A stretch of DNA of 61,130 nt from JACCZR01 sp035296565 (GTDB lineage Bacteria > Actinomycetota > Thermoleophilia > Solirubrobacterales > Thermoleophilaceae). The notes below the pieces were generated by a model. It saw only the letters and a list, made by a program, of their open reading frames with translations, searched no databases and had not been told where the DNA came from. Positions within the stretch are counted from its first letter, which is position 1. Every line of letters begins with the position of its first letter. Location: contig DATHAQ010000007.1 in assembly GCA_035296565.1 (NCBI GenBank), forward strand, positions 1-61,130, in the 5' to 3' direction. Below are positions 53,218 through 61,130 of the stretch, one piece after another. The position numbers were made by a program, and so were the translations under genes.

Positions 53218-54090
53218 ATGCGGCTACCCGACCAGGTCCGCGAGCACTGCGCCGAGCTGGCCGGACGGGCGCGCTGGGTCACGATCGACACCGGCCGGCT
53301 GGGAACGGTCGAGCCCGGCCCGCCACCCGTGCTGGACCCCCAGCGCCATTTCCTCGAGGGCAGCCGCGAGGAGGTCTGCGCCTACCTCCTCACCCTCGAC
53401 GCGATCAACTTCGGCTCGGGCTGGTTCCCGACACTCGCCAAGCGGCCCGGATGCTCGGGCTACTTCACGGTGGCCTGGGCGCTCGCCGACCGCTTCCGAG
53501 CCGCCGGCCCCTGGACCGCCGCGGAGCTGCGCCGGCTCAGCGCCGGCGACGTGGCCGGGGTGCTCGGTCAGGACCCGGGCCACGACCTGATGGAGCTGTA
53601 CGGCGAGGCCCTGCGCGACCTGGGGCGCTTTCTCGGCGACCGCGAGCCCACTGAGGTGGTCGCCGCTGCCGGCGGCTCCGCAGTGGCGCTGGCCGAGGAG
53701 CTGGCCCGCGGCATGCCGTTCTTCGAGGACACCGGGTTCTACAAGCGCGCGCAGATCACTCCCAACGACCTCGCCCTCGCCGGCGTGGGCCAGTTCGGGG
53801 ATCTGGACGAGCTGACGATCTTCGCCGACAACCTCGTTCCGCACGTGCTGCGGGTGGACGGGGTGCTGCGCTACGACAGCGAGCTGGCGGCGCACATCGA
53901 CGCCGGCGAGCCGCTCCCTCCAGGCGAGCAGGAGCGCGAGATCCGGGCTTGCGCCGTCCACGCCTGCGATGAGATCGCGGGCGGCCTGGGCGTCAGCGCG
54001 CCAACGCTGGACGTGTGGCTGTGGAACCGAGGGCAGGCGCCGCGCTACAAGGCCGTCCCGCGTCACCGCACGCGGACGGTCTTCTACTAG
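53218..54090 (+). CDS. Queuosine 5'-phosphate N-glycosylase/hydrolase-like (DUF2419, Qng1)
   Basis: 290 residues. Diagnostic segments of the DUF2419 family are visible: LLTLDAINFGSGWFPTL (about 58-74), FYKRAQITPNDLA (about 178-190), FADNLVPHVLRVDGVLRYD (about 202-220), EREIRACAVHACDEIA (about 240-255), LDVWLWNRG (about 264-272). Family members release queuine from queuosine monophosphate so the base can be reinserted into tRNA. No tgt or queuosine synthesis gene is in the window, so the organism may scavenge queuosine. Stop shares CTAG with the YeaQ-like gene. Confidence 0.9.
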   Translation: MRLPDQVREHCAELAGRARWVTIDTGRLGTVEPGPPPVLDPQRHFLEGSREEVCAYLLTLDAINFGSGWFPTLAKRPGCSGYFTVAWALADRFRAAGPWTAAELRRLSAGDVAGVLGQDPGHDLMELYGEALRDLGRFLGDREPTEVVAAAGGSAVALAEELARGMPFFEDTGFYKRAQITPNDLALAGVGQFGDLDELTIFADNLVPHVLRVDGVLRYDSELAAHIDAGEPLPPGEQEREIRACAVHACDEIAGGLGVSAPTLDVWLWNRGQAPRYKAVPRHRTRTVFY

Positions 54091-54383
54091 CGGACCGGCC
54101 GGTCCACCGGTTCCCGGCGGCGGTCTCCGCCGCCGACCATCGCGCTCGCCGCGCCGACGAGCAGCACCGCGGCGATCACCGCGAAGACGGTGCCGAGGAA
54201 GTTCAGCTCGAAGATGTCACCCGTGCCGATCGCGCCGGCGATGAGGCCGCCGATGAGCGCGCCGCCGATGCCCATGAGGATGGTGAGGAAGAAGCCGATC
54301 TTCTGGCGGCCGGGAAGCAGCAGCCGCGCCACCACGCCGATCACAGCACCGATGAGGATCAGCCCTATCACGTCGAGCACCAT
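54087..54383 (-). CDS. GlsB/YeaQ/YmgE family stress membrane protein
   Basis: 98 residues, three membrane helices (VIGLILIGAVIGVVARLLLPG at the start, FFLTILMGIGGALIGGLIAG, FLGTVFAVIAAVLLVGAA). Glycine-rich helix pairs are the hallmark of the transglycosylase-associated/YeaQ family, induced by envelope or general stress; exact role unknown. AGGAGG 5 nt before the ATG. It begins 1 bp after the cysE stop, so it is co-transcribed with cysK-cysE. Confidence 0.88.
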   Translation of the reverse strand: MVLDVIGLILIGAVIGVVARLLLPGRQKIGFFLTILMGIGGALIGGLIAGAIGTGDIFELNFLGTVFAVIAAVLLVGAASAMVGGGDRRREPVDRPVR

Positions 54384-54384
54384 C

Positions 54385-55122
54385 TCAGCCTCCTACCGAA
54401 TCGGGTCCACGGCGGTTCGGCAATTCTCTCACCTCGGCGCCCTCGGGCTTGCGCCCGGTGAGATCGGCCACCATCTCCTCCAGCTCTCCCACCCGGTTGG
54501 CCAGGCCCCGGATGGCGTCGGCCACGGGGTCCGGCAGGTGCGCCCAGTCGGCGTCCGGCCCGCTGGGTCGCTCGCCGTCGACCCGCACGGGGTGGCCGGG
54601 GTTGCCCACCACCGTGGCCGACTCGGGGACATCGTGGATCACCACGGTGCCCGCGCCGATCTTGGCGCGGTCGCCCACCGTGATCGGCCCCAGGAGCTTC
54701 GCTCCGGAGCCGACCACGACATCGTCGCCCACCGTGGGGTGGCGCTTGCCGCGCTGGAAGCCCGTTCCCCCGAGGGTCACCTGCTGATACAGGGTGACGT
54801 TGTCGCCGATCTCGGCCGTCTCGCCGATCACCACGCCGGCCCCGTGGTCTATGAACGGCCCGCGGCCGATGCGCGCCGCCGGGTGGATCTCCACCCCGGT
54901 CCACGTCCGCGTGGCCGCCGCCAGCAGGCGGGGGGCGAACGGCACCCCGGCGTCGTGCATCACGTGCGCCACGCGGTGGGAGAGCAGCGCCTGGACGCCC
55001 CCGTAGGTCAGCAGGATCTCTGCACGCCCGACGTCGCGAGCGGCTGGGTCGCGGTCCTGCGCGGCCGTCAGGTCCTCGCGCAGCTCGCGCGCGACGCGGG
55101 TGAGGGTGCCCAGGCCCAGCAT
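54385..55122 (-). CDS. cysE: Serine O-acetyltransferase
   Basis: 245 residues. N-terminal helices, then left-handed beta-helix hexapeptide repeats from about 75: VEIHPAARIGRGPFIDHGAGVVIGETAEIGDNVTLYQQVTLGGTG, with the catalytic Asp/His in FIDHGAGVVIGETA (about 89-102). Makes O-acetylserine for cysteine. A C-terminal extension (about 175-245) is longer than usual and charged. ATG start, 4 bp after the cysK stop. Confidence 0.94.
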   Translation of the reverse strand: MLGLGTLTRVARELREDLTAAQDRDPAARDVGRAEILLTYGGVQALLSHRVAHVMHDAGVPFAPRLLAAATRTWTGVEIHPAARIGRGPFIDHGAGVVIGETAEIGDNVTLYQQVTLGGTGFQRGKRHPTVGDDVVVGSGAKLLGPITVGDRAKIGAGTVVIHDVPESATVVGNPGHPVRVDGERPSGPDADWAHLPDPVADAIRGLANRVGELEEMVADLTGRKPEGAEVRELPNRRGPDSVGG

Positions 55123-55126
55123 CGGC

Positions 55127-56074
<948 letters not shown>

Positions 56075-56081
56075 CCGACTG

Positions 56082-56087
56082 ACCGTA
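56082..56087 (-). promoter_or_regulatory. Leaderless -10 element for cysK operon
   Basis: TACGGT, 7 nt, then ATG at 56074. Confidence 0.6.
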
Positions 56088-56204
56088 TCGTCCGTACCAC
56101 TCGCCGGTTGCGCTAGACCCGGGCGAGCGCCGGGCGAGCTGGGCGCCCGAATGCCCCCTACGTGGCGGCATCGGTGGAGGCGGCCTGGCGGCGGCTGCCG
56201 CGGG

Positions 56205-56819
56205 CTACGCGCTCGGGCGCAGCCTGGCGTAGGGCCTCGAGCCCTCGGCCGCCGCTGTTGCTCGGCGGGCGTCGCACGTCCGCCCCTCGGAAAATCCCTC
56301 AGCCGCCTGAGCGTCTTGCCGAGAGGTGTGCGTGCTGCGCGGGCGACGCGGAACCCGTGGCGGGCGGGACGGCGCCCATGCTCTTTTCGAGTGTTGGCCG
56401 CCGGCGGCCGTGGGCGGGAATGGCGACTCGCCGCGCAGCGTCCCGTAGTCGCCGGCCCCGCCCATCACTGCGACCGCCGCGGCCAGCGCCACAAAGACAC
56501 CGACCTCGCGGGCGGCAGCGTCCGGGTAGTCGAACGCGACCAGCCAGGTGAGCAGCACCGTCGCCACGACCCCGAGCAGGTCGGTCGCGCCGTTGAGCGA
56601 GAGGTCGGGGCGGAAGAGCCCGAAGCGCCCGCCGGTGATCGCCGCCCAGATCGCAACGATGCCGGTGATCGTGAGGTAGATGTCGGCCATCGTCCAGAGG
56701 TCCCAGCCGCTGTGACGGGCGCCACCGGCATCGGCCCAGGGCAGGAACAGCGAGCCGATCAGCAGCACGCCGCCCGCGCCGATGATCAGCCGCTCGCGGC
56801 GCCGGTCAGTCGCTCGCAT
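56205..56819 (-). CDS. Membrane protein with doubtful C-terminus
   Basis: 204-codon frame from ATG 56819. Residues 1-125 are convincing: four hydrophobic segments (10-28, 45-63, 77-96, 103-120) and a W-x-x-W-A-D motif. From about residue 135 on the translation is unusual (RPPRVPRRPRSTHTSRQDAQ), so the true end may have been lost by frameshift; the frame simply runs on to 56205. Overlaps the broken regulator upstream by 14 bp. Not recognised. Confidence 0.55.
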   Translation of the reverse strand: MRATDRRRERLIIGAGGVLLIGSLFLPWADAGGARHSGWDLWTMADIYLTITGIVAIWAAITGGRFGLFRPDLSLNGATDLLGVVATVLLTWLVAFDYPDAAAREVGVFVALAAAVAVMGGAGDYGTLRGESPFPPTAAGGQHSKRAWAPSRPPRVPRRPRSTHTSRQDAQAAEGFSEGRTCDARRATAAAEGSRPYARLRPSA

Positions 56820-57624
56820 CTCGCATCTCCTCGAGGATCTCCGTGGTCTTGCGGTCTGCGGGGAACATCAGCTCGATCGCCAGCTCGGAGGTCGTCACCT
56901 CAAACGGCGTGTCGAAGTCGCGAACATGCCGAAGAACGACAGCTCGCCGCCGTCCGGAACTCTCATCTTGAGCGGCCCGAGCACCTCGCCGCCGGCGGGC
57001 CCGGCGGCGGGAGCTGGATCGGCCTCGTCGACCGAGTAGCCGGCGACCTCGTCTATCAACGCGGCGAGCCGCCCGTCTGCTGTCACCGCTAGCTGGCGCT
57101 CGAGCCGCTCGAGGAAGTGCGCCCGCCACTGCGCGAGGTTGACGGTCACCGGCGCGAACCCGCGCGGGATGGAGGCCGACGCGGATCACGTTGACGGGCG
57201 GCTCGAGCAGCGCCGGGTCGATCTCGACGAACCCGGTGAGCCGTAACATCGTCGGATTGGCCGCGACCAGGTTCCAGCCCCGGTCGACGACGACCGCCGG
57301 GTAGGGCTCGTGGCCGCGCAGGATCAGGTCGAGCGCGGCGCGGACGGGCGCCAGCTCCGGGCCCTCGAGCGGGCGCTCCGGGAACGCCGGCGCGTGGCCG
57401 GCGGCGAGCAGGAGCTGGTTGCGCTCGCGAAACGGGACCCGGAGGCGCTCGAGGACCTGAAGCAGCATCTCGCGGCCGGCCTTCGAGCGGCCCGTCTCGA
57501 CGAAGCTCAAATGACGGGCCGAGATCCCGGCGTCGAGCGCGAGCTCGAGCTGGGACAGCCGCCGCCGCTCGCGCCACCCACGCAACTGCTCGCCGACCGC
57601 TGACTGGAAGCGCGAGGTCGCCAC
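56806..57624 (-). pseudogene. XRE/MmyB-like regulator, two compensating frameshifts
   Basis: N-terminal HTH (LRGWRERRRLSQLELALDAGISARHLSFVETGRSKAGREMLLQVLERL) and part of the MmyB-like ligand domain (AVVVDRGWNLVAANPTMLRL) are in one frame. After about 57165 the conserved sequence continues in another frame (NLAQWRAHFLERLERQLAVTADGRLAALIDEV, GPLKMRVPDGGELSFFGMFA) until about 56916, then returns to the first frame (TFDTPFEVTTSELAIELMFPAD). One base gained and one lost, about 250 bp apart. Either a decaying gene or two sequencing errors. Leaderless -10 TACCTT precedes the GTG. Confidence 0.75.
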
Positions 57625-57631
57625 GGCGGCG

Positions 57632-57637
57632 AAGGTA
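57632..57637 (-). promoter_or_regulatory. Leaderless -10 element for MmyB-like gene
   Basis: TACCTT, 7 nt, then GTG at 57624. Confidence 0.5.
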
Positions 57638-57689
57638 CCCGCCGCTCGTGCGCGCGTCGATTACCCGCACGTAATCGAGCGCACGCGCT

Positions 57690-57941
57690 CTACTCGGAAG
57701 AAGACCCCGGCCCGCCCTCGCGGCGTCCCTGTTCGAGCGATCGGATGAATTCGTCTACGACGCTTGCGTCGAAGCGCCGCTGCCCGCCTGGGGTGCGGAA
57801 ACTCCTGAGGTAGCCGCTGTCAGCCCAGCGGCGCACGGTGCCCACGGAGACGCCGAGCGGGTCGGCGACTTCAGAGACCGTTAGCGCCAGCGGAGGACCG
57901 GAAGAGGACACTGCGGGCCGACGGCCCATCGCTGGCAGCAA
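57690..57941 (-). CDS. BldC/excisionase-like MerR-fold HTH protein
   Basis: 83 residues from TTG 57941 (79 from ATG 57929). LTVSEVADPLGVSVGTVRRWADSGYLRSFRTPGGQRRFD (about 20-58) is the winged-helix of BldC-type and excisionase proteins, where F-R-T-P-G-G-x-R-R-F is the wing. DNA-binding, role unknown: BldC-like developmental regulator or phage-type excisionase. No integrase nearby. Acidic tail with four S. Confidence 0.82.
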   Translation of the reverse strand: MLPAMGRRPAVSSSGPPLALTVSEVADPLGVSVGTVRRWADSGYLRSFRTPGGQRRFDASVVDEFIRSLEQGRREGGPGSSSE

Positions 57942-58020
57942 CGTTCGTCACGTGTCTAACTTGCGGGCGTTAGGCCTTCCCGTCAAGCAACTGACCGGCC
58001 GGATGGTGCTTTGCGCAGGG

Positions 58021-58110
58021 GTACTGACCGTGCGTCGCGGACAGCAGATCCGCATGCAGGTGCATGCGAATCCGTCCGAGGCCCTCGACGCCGTGGGACT
58101 GTCGGAGTGT
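58021..58110 (+). pseudogene. SnoaL-like remnant, C-terminal fragment
   Basis: In frame, VLTVRRGQQIRMQVHANPSEALDAVGLSE resembles the last 29 residues of the downstream SnoaL-like proteins (R-x-G-K-x-x-R-x-Q-...-EALEAAGLSE). The stop TAG of the family junction has become TGT, and the following ATG is ATA. The gap 57942-58020 contains no other signal. Confidence 0.6.
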
Positions 58111-58167
58111 GCGATATCGCGGGGGACATGGCGCTCGTGCTGCGTGTCGACTCCGTGATACGAAGCT

Positions 58168-58365
58168 TCAGCCCAGCGCGGGGTCCTGCCGGCTTTCGGT
58201 TGGAGCCTCGGGCTGGAGGGTGATTGGGGTGCGCTTGGTGACCACCCGCACGACCTGCTTCATACCCCCGCAACCGCACCGCGGCATGGTGCTGTTGCGA
58301 TAGGTGGGCAGACGCGTGTAGCTCACCGCGCCGCACTGGTGACAGATCAACTCGGCGATCTTCAT
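58168..58365 (-). CDS. Small zinc-ribbon protein
   Basis: 65 residues from ATG 58365, AAGG upstream. MKIAELICHQCGAVSYTRLPTYR then C-G-C-G-G-M: two C-x-x-C/C-x-C pairs consistent with a zinc ribbon. Basic C-terminus. Not recognised further. A longer frame to 58464 lacks a matching start. Upstream 58366-58706 (341 bp) contains no gene I can support; on the minus strand GTTCGC-N14-GGGTAC (58380-58405) could be a weak stress-type promoter. Confidence 0.6.
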   Translation of the reverse strand: MKIAELICHQCGAVSYTRLPTYRNSTMPRCGCGGMKQVVRVVTKRTPITLQPEAPTESRQDPALG

Positions 58366-58706
58366 AACGCCTTCTCTGCGTACCCCGTTTGAGTACCGGG
58401 CGAACCTGACTGGGCGCACCCTGTGCGTGGTTCGCGAACCCACCTGGCCCCCAGCGGTGCTCACAGGCCATCCGCGACTGCCTGCAGCGGACGGGCGCTC
58501 CCGATTCTCCCGCCCTCGACCAATGGAGGACCTCGCCCTGCGGGCGCCGGCTTCCGCCCGCGCTATCCCGCTATGTCGGCTGTCGCGGAGATCTCGCGGG
58601 CGACGCCCCCGACCGTGCCCGGGACCTCAGACTTACTCCTCCAGGAGGGGCGTCGACCGCAGCGCGCCGTTTATGACATGGCTCAGGCCTATGCGAACAT
58701 ACGTTC

Positions 58707-59009
58707 GTGACCAGCCAGGGCACACCCTACGCCCGGTTCAAGCGAGCCCTGGCCTCCGGCAACCTCGTGCAGGTGAGGGCGACGGCGGCGGAGCTTCCGA
58801 CCGTCCCTCTGTCCGACGCTCTAGAGGTGTGCAACCTGGTGCGACACGAGAGCCCCGACCTATACGAGCGGGCGGCGCTGCGGTGGTTGGCTCGTCTGCT
58901 GCTGGAGCGCCCCGAGGTCACGCTGCGCGAGCTCGAGCAGGCGGCACGAGCACTCCAGCGGCTGCCCGACGTCGAAGCCGTGCGCTGCCTGCGCGGCCTC
59001 GCGGGCTAG
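58707..59009 (+). CDS. Helical protein, unknown function
   Basis: 100 residues, GTG start. All-helical look: YARFKRALASGNLVQVRATAAELPTVPLSDALEVCNLVRHESPDLYERAALRWLARLLLERPEVTLRELEQAARALQRLP. Rich in L, A, R and E; probably a small helix-bundle protein. Not recognised. Lies in the low-density accessory region; 59010-59182 downstream shows only a T6 run and nothing coding. Confidence 0.6.
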   Translation: MTSQGTPYARFKRALASGNLVQVRATAAELPTVPLSDALEVCNLVRHESPDLYERAALRWLARLLLERPEVTLRELEQAARALQRLPDVEAVRCLRGLAG

Positions 59010-59182
59010 GCGTGAAGGTCGAGCTCCACCGCGCCCATCGGCAGCTTGAGTGGGCGCCGGCCGGACCGCCACTAAAGCTGAAGACTCCGATTTTTTCTCG
59101 CGGCCACCGAGTCAGGCGGTCTGGCGGCTCGCCTAGTCCGTCGTCCTCCCACCCGGCCCGAGCGGGGGATACTGGGCGGGCG

Positions 59183-59586
59183 ATCTCGCGGGAGAATGTG
59201 GAACTGATGCGTCGTGGCTACGGGGCCACCAACCGAGGCGACATAGAGGAAGCCGTTGATGCACTCGCTGCGCCGGATTGCGAGTTCATCCCGGCGGGGT
59301 TGCTCCCGGGCGTGGAGGAGGTGTATCGGGGGCCTGAGGGCTTCAGGCGGCTCCTGAACCTCTTATGGGAAACCTTCGACAACCCCCGGTTGGAAGTCTA
59401 TGACCTTGTGGACGCGGGCGACCAGGTGCTGGCCACGGTGACGAATCTGGCAGGGGAAAGCTGAGCGGAGTGGACGTGGCCCGGACGACCTGGAACGTCT
59501 GGACGATCCGAGATGGCAAGGTCACCCGGGGACAGGCGTTCGAAAGCAGGGCGGAAGCCCTCGAAGCCGCGGGGCTGTCGGAGTAG
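59183..59586 (+). pseudogene. SnoaL-like protein, frameshifted with lost start
   Basis: SRENVELMRRGYGATNRGDIEEAVDALAAPDCEFIP... followed by VYRGPEGFRRLLNLLWETFDNPRLEVYDLVDAGDQVLATVTN is the SnoaL/NTF2-like fold. The start codon position (59183) reads ATC where the intact paralogue has ATG. A one-base loss near 59444-59447 moves the end into another frame (SGVDVARTTWNVWTIRDGKV...EALEAAGLSE, stop TAG 59584-59586). In the first frame a stop occurs at 59462. GTG 59198 or ATG 59207 could start a shortened protein. Confidence 0.75.
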
Positions 59587-59589
59587 GCG

Positions 59590-59994
59590 ATGTCGCAGGA
59601 GAACGAAGAGCTCGCTCACCGGGCCTACGACGCTTTCAGCAGTGGAGACCTGGAGGCCTTGCTTGCGCTGACGGACCCCGAGGTCGAGTTCACCTCGTTG
59701 GTCCTCGAAGCCGAAGGCGGGGGCGGGACCTACCGCGGTCACGAGGGAGTCCGGGAGTACTTCGAGAGCCTCCGAGGTGTTTTCGCAGACTGGCACAGCG
59801 AGATCGTGGGTACGCGCGCCTTTGGCGAAATGCTCGTGATCCAGTCTCACGGAGTCGCAACGGGAGGCGCCAGCGGCGTGAGGCTGGAGCAGGATTTCTG
59901 GCAGGCCGCCCGGGTCCGCGACGGAAAGATCGTGTGGTGGAAGTTCTGCCGGACCGAAGCCGAGGCCCTCGAAGCCGTGCGGCTGTTGGAGTAG
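59590..59994 (+). CDS. SnoaL-like (NTF2-fold) protein, intact copy
   Basis: 134 residues, ATG 4 bp after the previous copy's stop. N-terminal MSQENEELAHRAYDAFSSGDLEALLALTDPEVEF and YRGHEGVREYFESLR, plus C-terminal WKFCRTEAEALEAVRLLE are typical of SnoaL-like proteins, small barrels that bind polyketides, steroids or other ligands. No substrate predictable. The only apparently whole member of the local tandem set. Confidence 0.83.
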   Translation: MSQENEELAHRAYDAFSSGDLEALLALTDPEVEFTSLVLEAEGGGGTYRGHEGVREYFESLRGVFADWHSEIVGTRAFGEMLVIQSHGVATGGASGVRLEQDFWQAARVRDGKIVWWKFCRTEAEALEAVRLLE

Positions 59995-59997
59995 GCG

Positions 59998-60144
59998 AAG
60001 TCGCTGGAGACCGTGGAAGTCGTGCGGAGATGGATCGAGACCTACAACCGGCGTGACATCCACGGTCTGCTCGAGATCAGCGACGAGAACATCGAGTTCA
60101 GGTCCAGTTCGACCGTCTTCGATGTTCGCGGTGACGGCTCGTGA
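59998..60144 (+). pseudogene. SnoaL-like remnant, N-terminal fragment
   Basis: AAG-TCG-CTG-GAG aligns with ATG-TCG-CAG-GAG of the intact copy, so the start has become AAG. VEVVRRWIETYNRRDIHGLLEISDENIEFRSS continues as an NTF2-like N-terminus but stops at TGA 60142 after 48 codons. The gap 60145-60301 holds nothing else clear. Confidence 0.65.
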
Positions 60145-60301
60145 CGTCCCTGAGCCGTCCCCTTCCGGGTGTTGTCGGGGGTGCTTGGTGATGGGGGGTG
60201 GCCGGCCGACGCCCGAAAGAGGTGACGGTTGGGCAAATCGGGTACAGGGCCCGGCATCCGCCCCGAAGGACCGAGCGGCGGCCCTAGAGAGGGAGAACAA
60301 G

Positions 60302-60631
60302 ATGTTCGAGGATCAGTTCGAGGATCAGAGCGAGACCGACGAGATGTCCGACGAGCCGCGGGGCTTCGAGGGTGGCGAGGAAGGCGCGACCTCACAGGAG
60401 TCCGAGAGCTTCGGAGGCCAGGATCAAGAAGGCAGCACCTCAGACGACGCGATGAGCTCTGAGAGTGAGGGCGAAAGCGGCGGCACCTTCGACGAGTCTC
60501 AGGGCTCCGAAGATGGTGAGCAAGGCGCCACATTCGAGGGGCAGGGTCTCGGCAGTGAGGATGAAAGCGGCGACGCATCCGATGGGCCCCAGAAACTCGA
60601 CGACCAGGAGGCGAGTCCGCACGCGGGCTAG
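60302..60631 (+). CDS. Acidic disordered protein, unknown function
   Basis: 109 residues, GAGGGAG upstream of the ATG. Composed mainly of E, D, S, G and Q with almost no hydrophobic residues except scattered F (FEDQFEDQ, GGTFDESQG, GATFEGQG). Very low predicted pI, no fold expected. Could be a stress or hydration protein, or a spacer to a charge partner such as the basic tails at 37-40 kb; the last idea is speculation. Ends with A-G. Confidence 0.55.
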   Translation: MFEDQFEDQSETDEMSDEPRGFEGGEEGATSQESESFGGQDQEGSTSDDAMSSESEGESGGTFDESQGSEDGEQGATFEGQGLGSEDESGDASDGPQKLDDQEASPHAG

Positions 60632-60680
60632 CCGTAGAGCTGACCGGGAGCGAGGACGAGGACGGGGAGGAAACGACGGT

Positions 60681-60861
60681 ACGGGGAAGTTCCACATCTA
60701 TAAGGACAGCGGCGACCAATTACCGGTGGCGGCTCAGATCCAGCAACGGCCAGATCGTGGCTTGACCAGGCGAGTACTTCTCAAGCAAGGGCGCGGCACG
60801 AACGGCGCCTGAGAACGTGAAAGACGACGCCGGGTCCGCGTCAGTCGAGGAAGACGACTGA
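60681..60861 (+). pseudogene. DUF1508/YegP-like gene, broken
   Basis: GKFHIYKDSGD in one frame, then after an extra base (near 60717) NYRWRLRSSNGQIVA in the next, then a TGA (60763), then GEYFSSKGAARTAPENVKDDA, stop TGA 60859-60861. These are the conserved blocks of DUF1508 (YegP) proteins. The expected ATG before GKF reads ACG. At least two frame defects and a lost start, so a pseudogene. Confidence 0.7.
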
Positions 60862-60919
60862 CGCGCTAGCTCGCGCGCACCGGATTACGGCGCGACGAGA
60901 TGGCAGCCGGAGCGCTGGC

Positions 60920-60963
60920 GGCGAGCGGCTCGGACTAGCGCGGCGAGCGGCTCGGGCTAGCGC
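60920..60963 (+). repeat. Two tandem 22-bp units
   Basis: GGCGAGCGGCTCGGACTAGC-GC twice in a row with one difference (A/G). Non-coding. Possibly a recent slippage duplication; no sign of a larger array. Confidence 0.7.
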
Positions 60964-60966
60964 AAT

Positions 60967-61013
60967 GCCCCCCGCTCCCCATCCCGGTCGCACCGAGAGC
61001 GAGGAGCGGGGGC
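60967..61013 (-). terminator. Long GC hairpin after right-edge gene
   Basis: GCCCCCCGCTCC pairs with GGAGCGGGGGC (10-11 bp) around a 24-nt loop. It follows, on the minus strand, the stop of the partial gene at the window edge. No T-run, so factor-independent termination is uncertain. Confidence 0.4.
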
Positions 61014-61035
61014 AAAGCCGATCATGCAGAGGGGC

Positions 61036-61130
61036 CTAGCCCCCGTGCGGCGGACAGTGCGGGTTGCCCGTGTCCTTCTTGTGACACGGCTCCGACGAGC
61101 CCTGGAACTTCCCGGACTTGCCTGCGTGCG
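61036..61130 (-). CDS. Partial Cys/His/Pro-rich C-terminus at right edge
   Basis: The minus frame ends GSSEPCHKKDTGNPHCPPHG, stop TAG at 61036-61038. Two Cys in a C-H-K-K-...-H-C-P-P-H-G tail look like the end of a secreted actinobacterial protein. Only about 31 codons are visible, so the family cannot be named and coding status is moderate. Confidence 0.4.
   Translation of the reverse strand, partial: HAGKSGKFQGSSEPCHKKDTGNPHCPPHGG

Overview
The window is very GC-rich and nearly all coding. It looks like chromosome from a high-GC actinobacterium. The style (unlinked leu, ilv and men genes interleaved, citramalate synthase, leaderless genes, c-di-AMP riboswitch before a wall hydrolase) suggests a deep-branching lineage such as Thermoleophilia/Solirubrobacterales; that placement is inference, since no rRNA is present. 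No tRNA, rRNA, CRISPR array, insertion sequence or origin was seen.

Layout. 1-2.4 kb: partial argH, a small membrane protein and a GNAT enzyme. 2.3-11.3 kb: one long minus-strand operon, read from high to low coordinates: XRE-cupin regulator, leuC, leuD, a Tam-like methyltransferase, a secreted trypsin-like protease, leuB, ilvE, cimA and a DegT aminotransferase. 11.4-13.6 kb: SDR, SHOCT protein and a LysM/transglycosylase. 13.7-17.3 kb: quinone oxidoreductase, a leucine-rich leader peptide, leuA and a maleylacetate-reductase-like enzyme. 17.4-22.9 kb: menE, ilvC, a DUF4190-like protein, a class V aminotransferase and serA, mostly overlapping. 23-31.4 kb: the rest of the classical menaquinone pathway (menB, menA, menC, menH, menD, menF) with a lipid kinase and a PAP2 phosphatase. 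31.4-34 kb: ilvN and ilvB. 34-37.3 kb: GNAT, type II NADH dehydrogenase and small proteins.

37.4-40.8 kb is the most unusual part. It is a plus-strand set of four genes: PRC-barrel; a SRPBCC protein resembling gas-vesicle GvpZ, with an acidic then a basic tail; a protein of 11-residue repeats that switches from acidic to basic; and a small charged protein. Two candidate stress-sigma promoters precede it, and no gas-vesicle structural gene is in the window.

40.8-56 kb: gatB-gatA-gatC, cytochrome P450, folD, a UvrD/PcrA helicase, a c-di-AMP riboswitch with an NlpC/P60 hydrolase, an ABC exporter, a queuosine-salvage hydrolase (DUF2419/Qng1), a YeaQ-type membrane protein, cysE and cysK. 56-61.1 kb is different: lower coding density and several decaying genes (frameshifted XRE/MmyB regulator, tandem SnoaL-like copies with lost start codons, broken DUF1508 gene).

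Recurring features: at least 16 gene starts carry TAnnnT ending 6-7 nt before ATG/GTG, which predicts leaderless mRNAs; genes in operons overlap as ATGA, GTGA or TTGA, and apparently CTGA twice; six convergent pairs share a palindromic stop (CTAG or TTAA). Functionally the window covers leucine, valine and isoleucine synthesis (isoleucine through citramalate), serine and cysteine synthesis and menaquinone synthesis.
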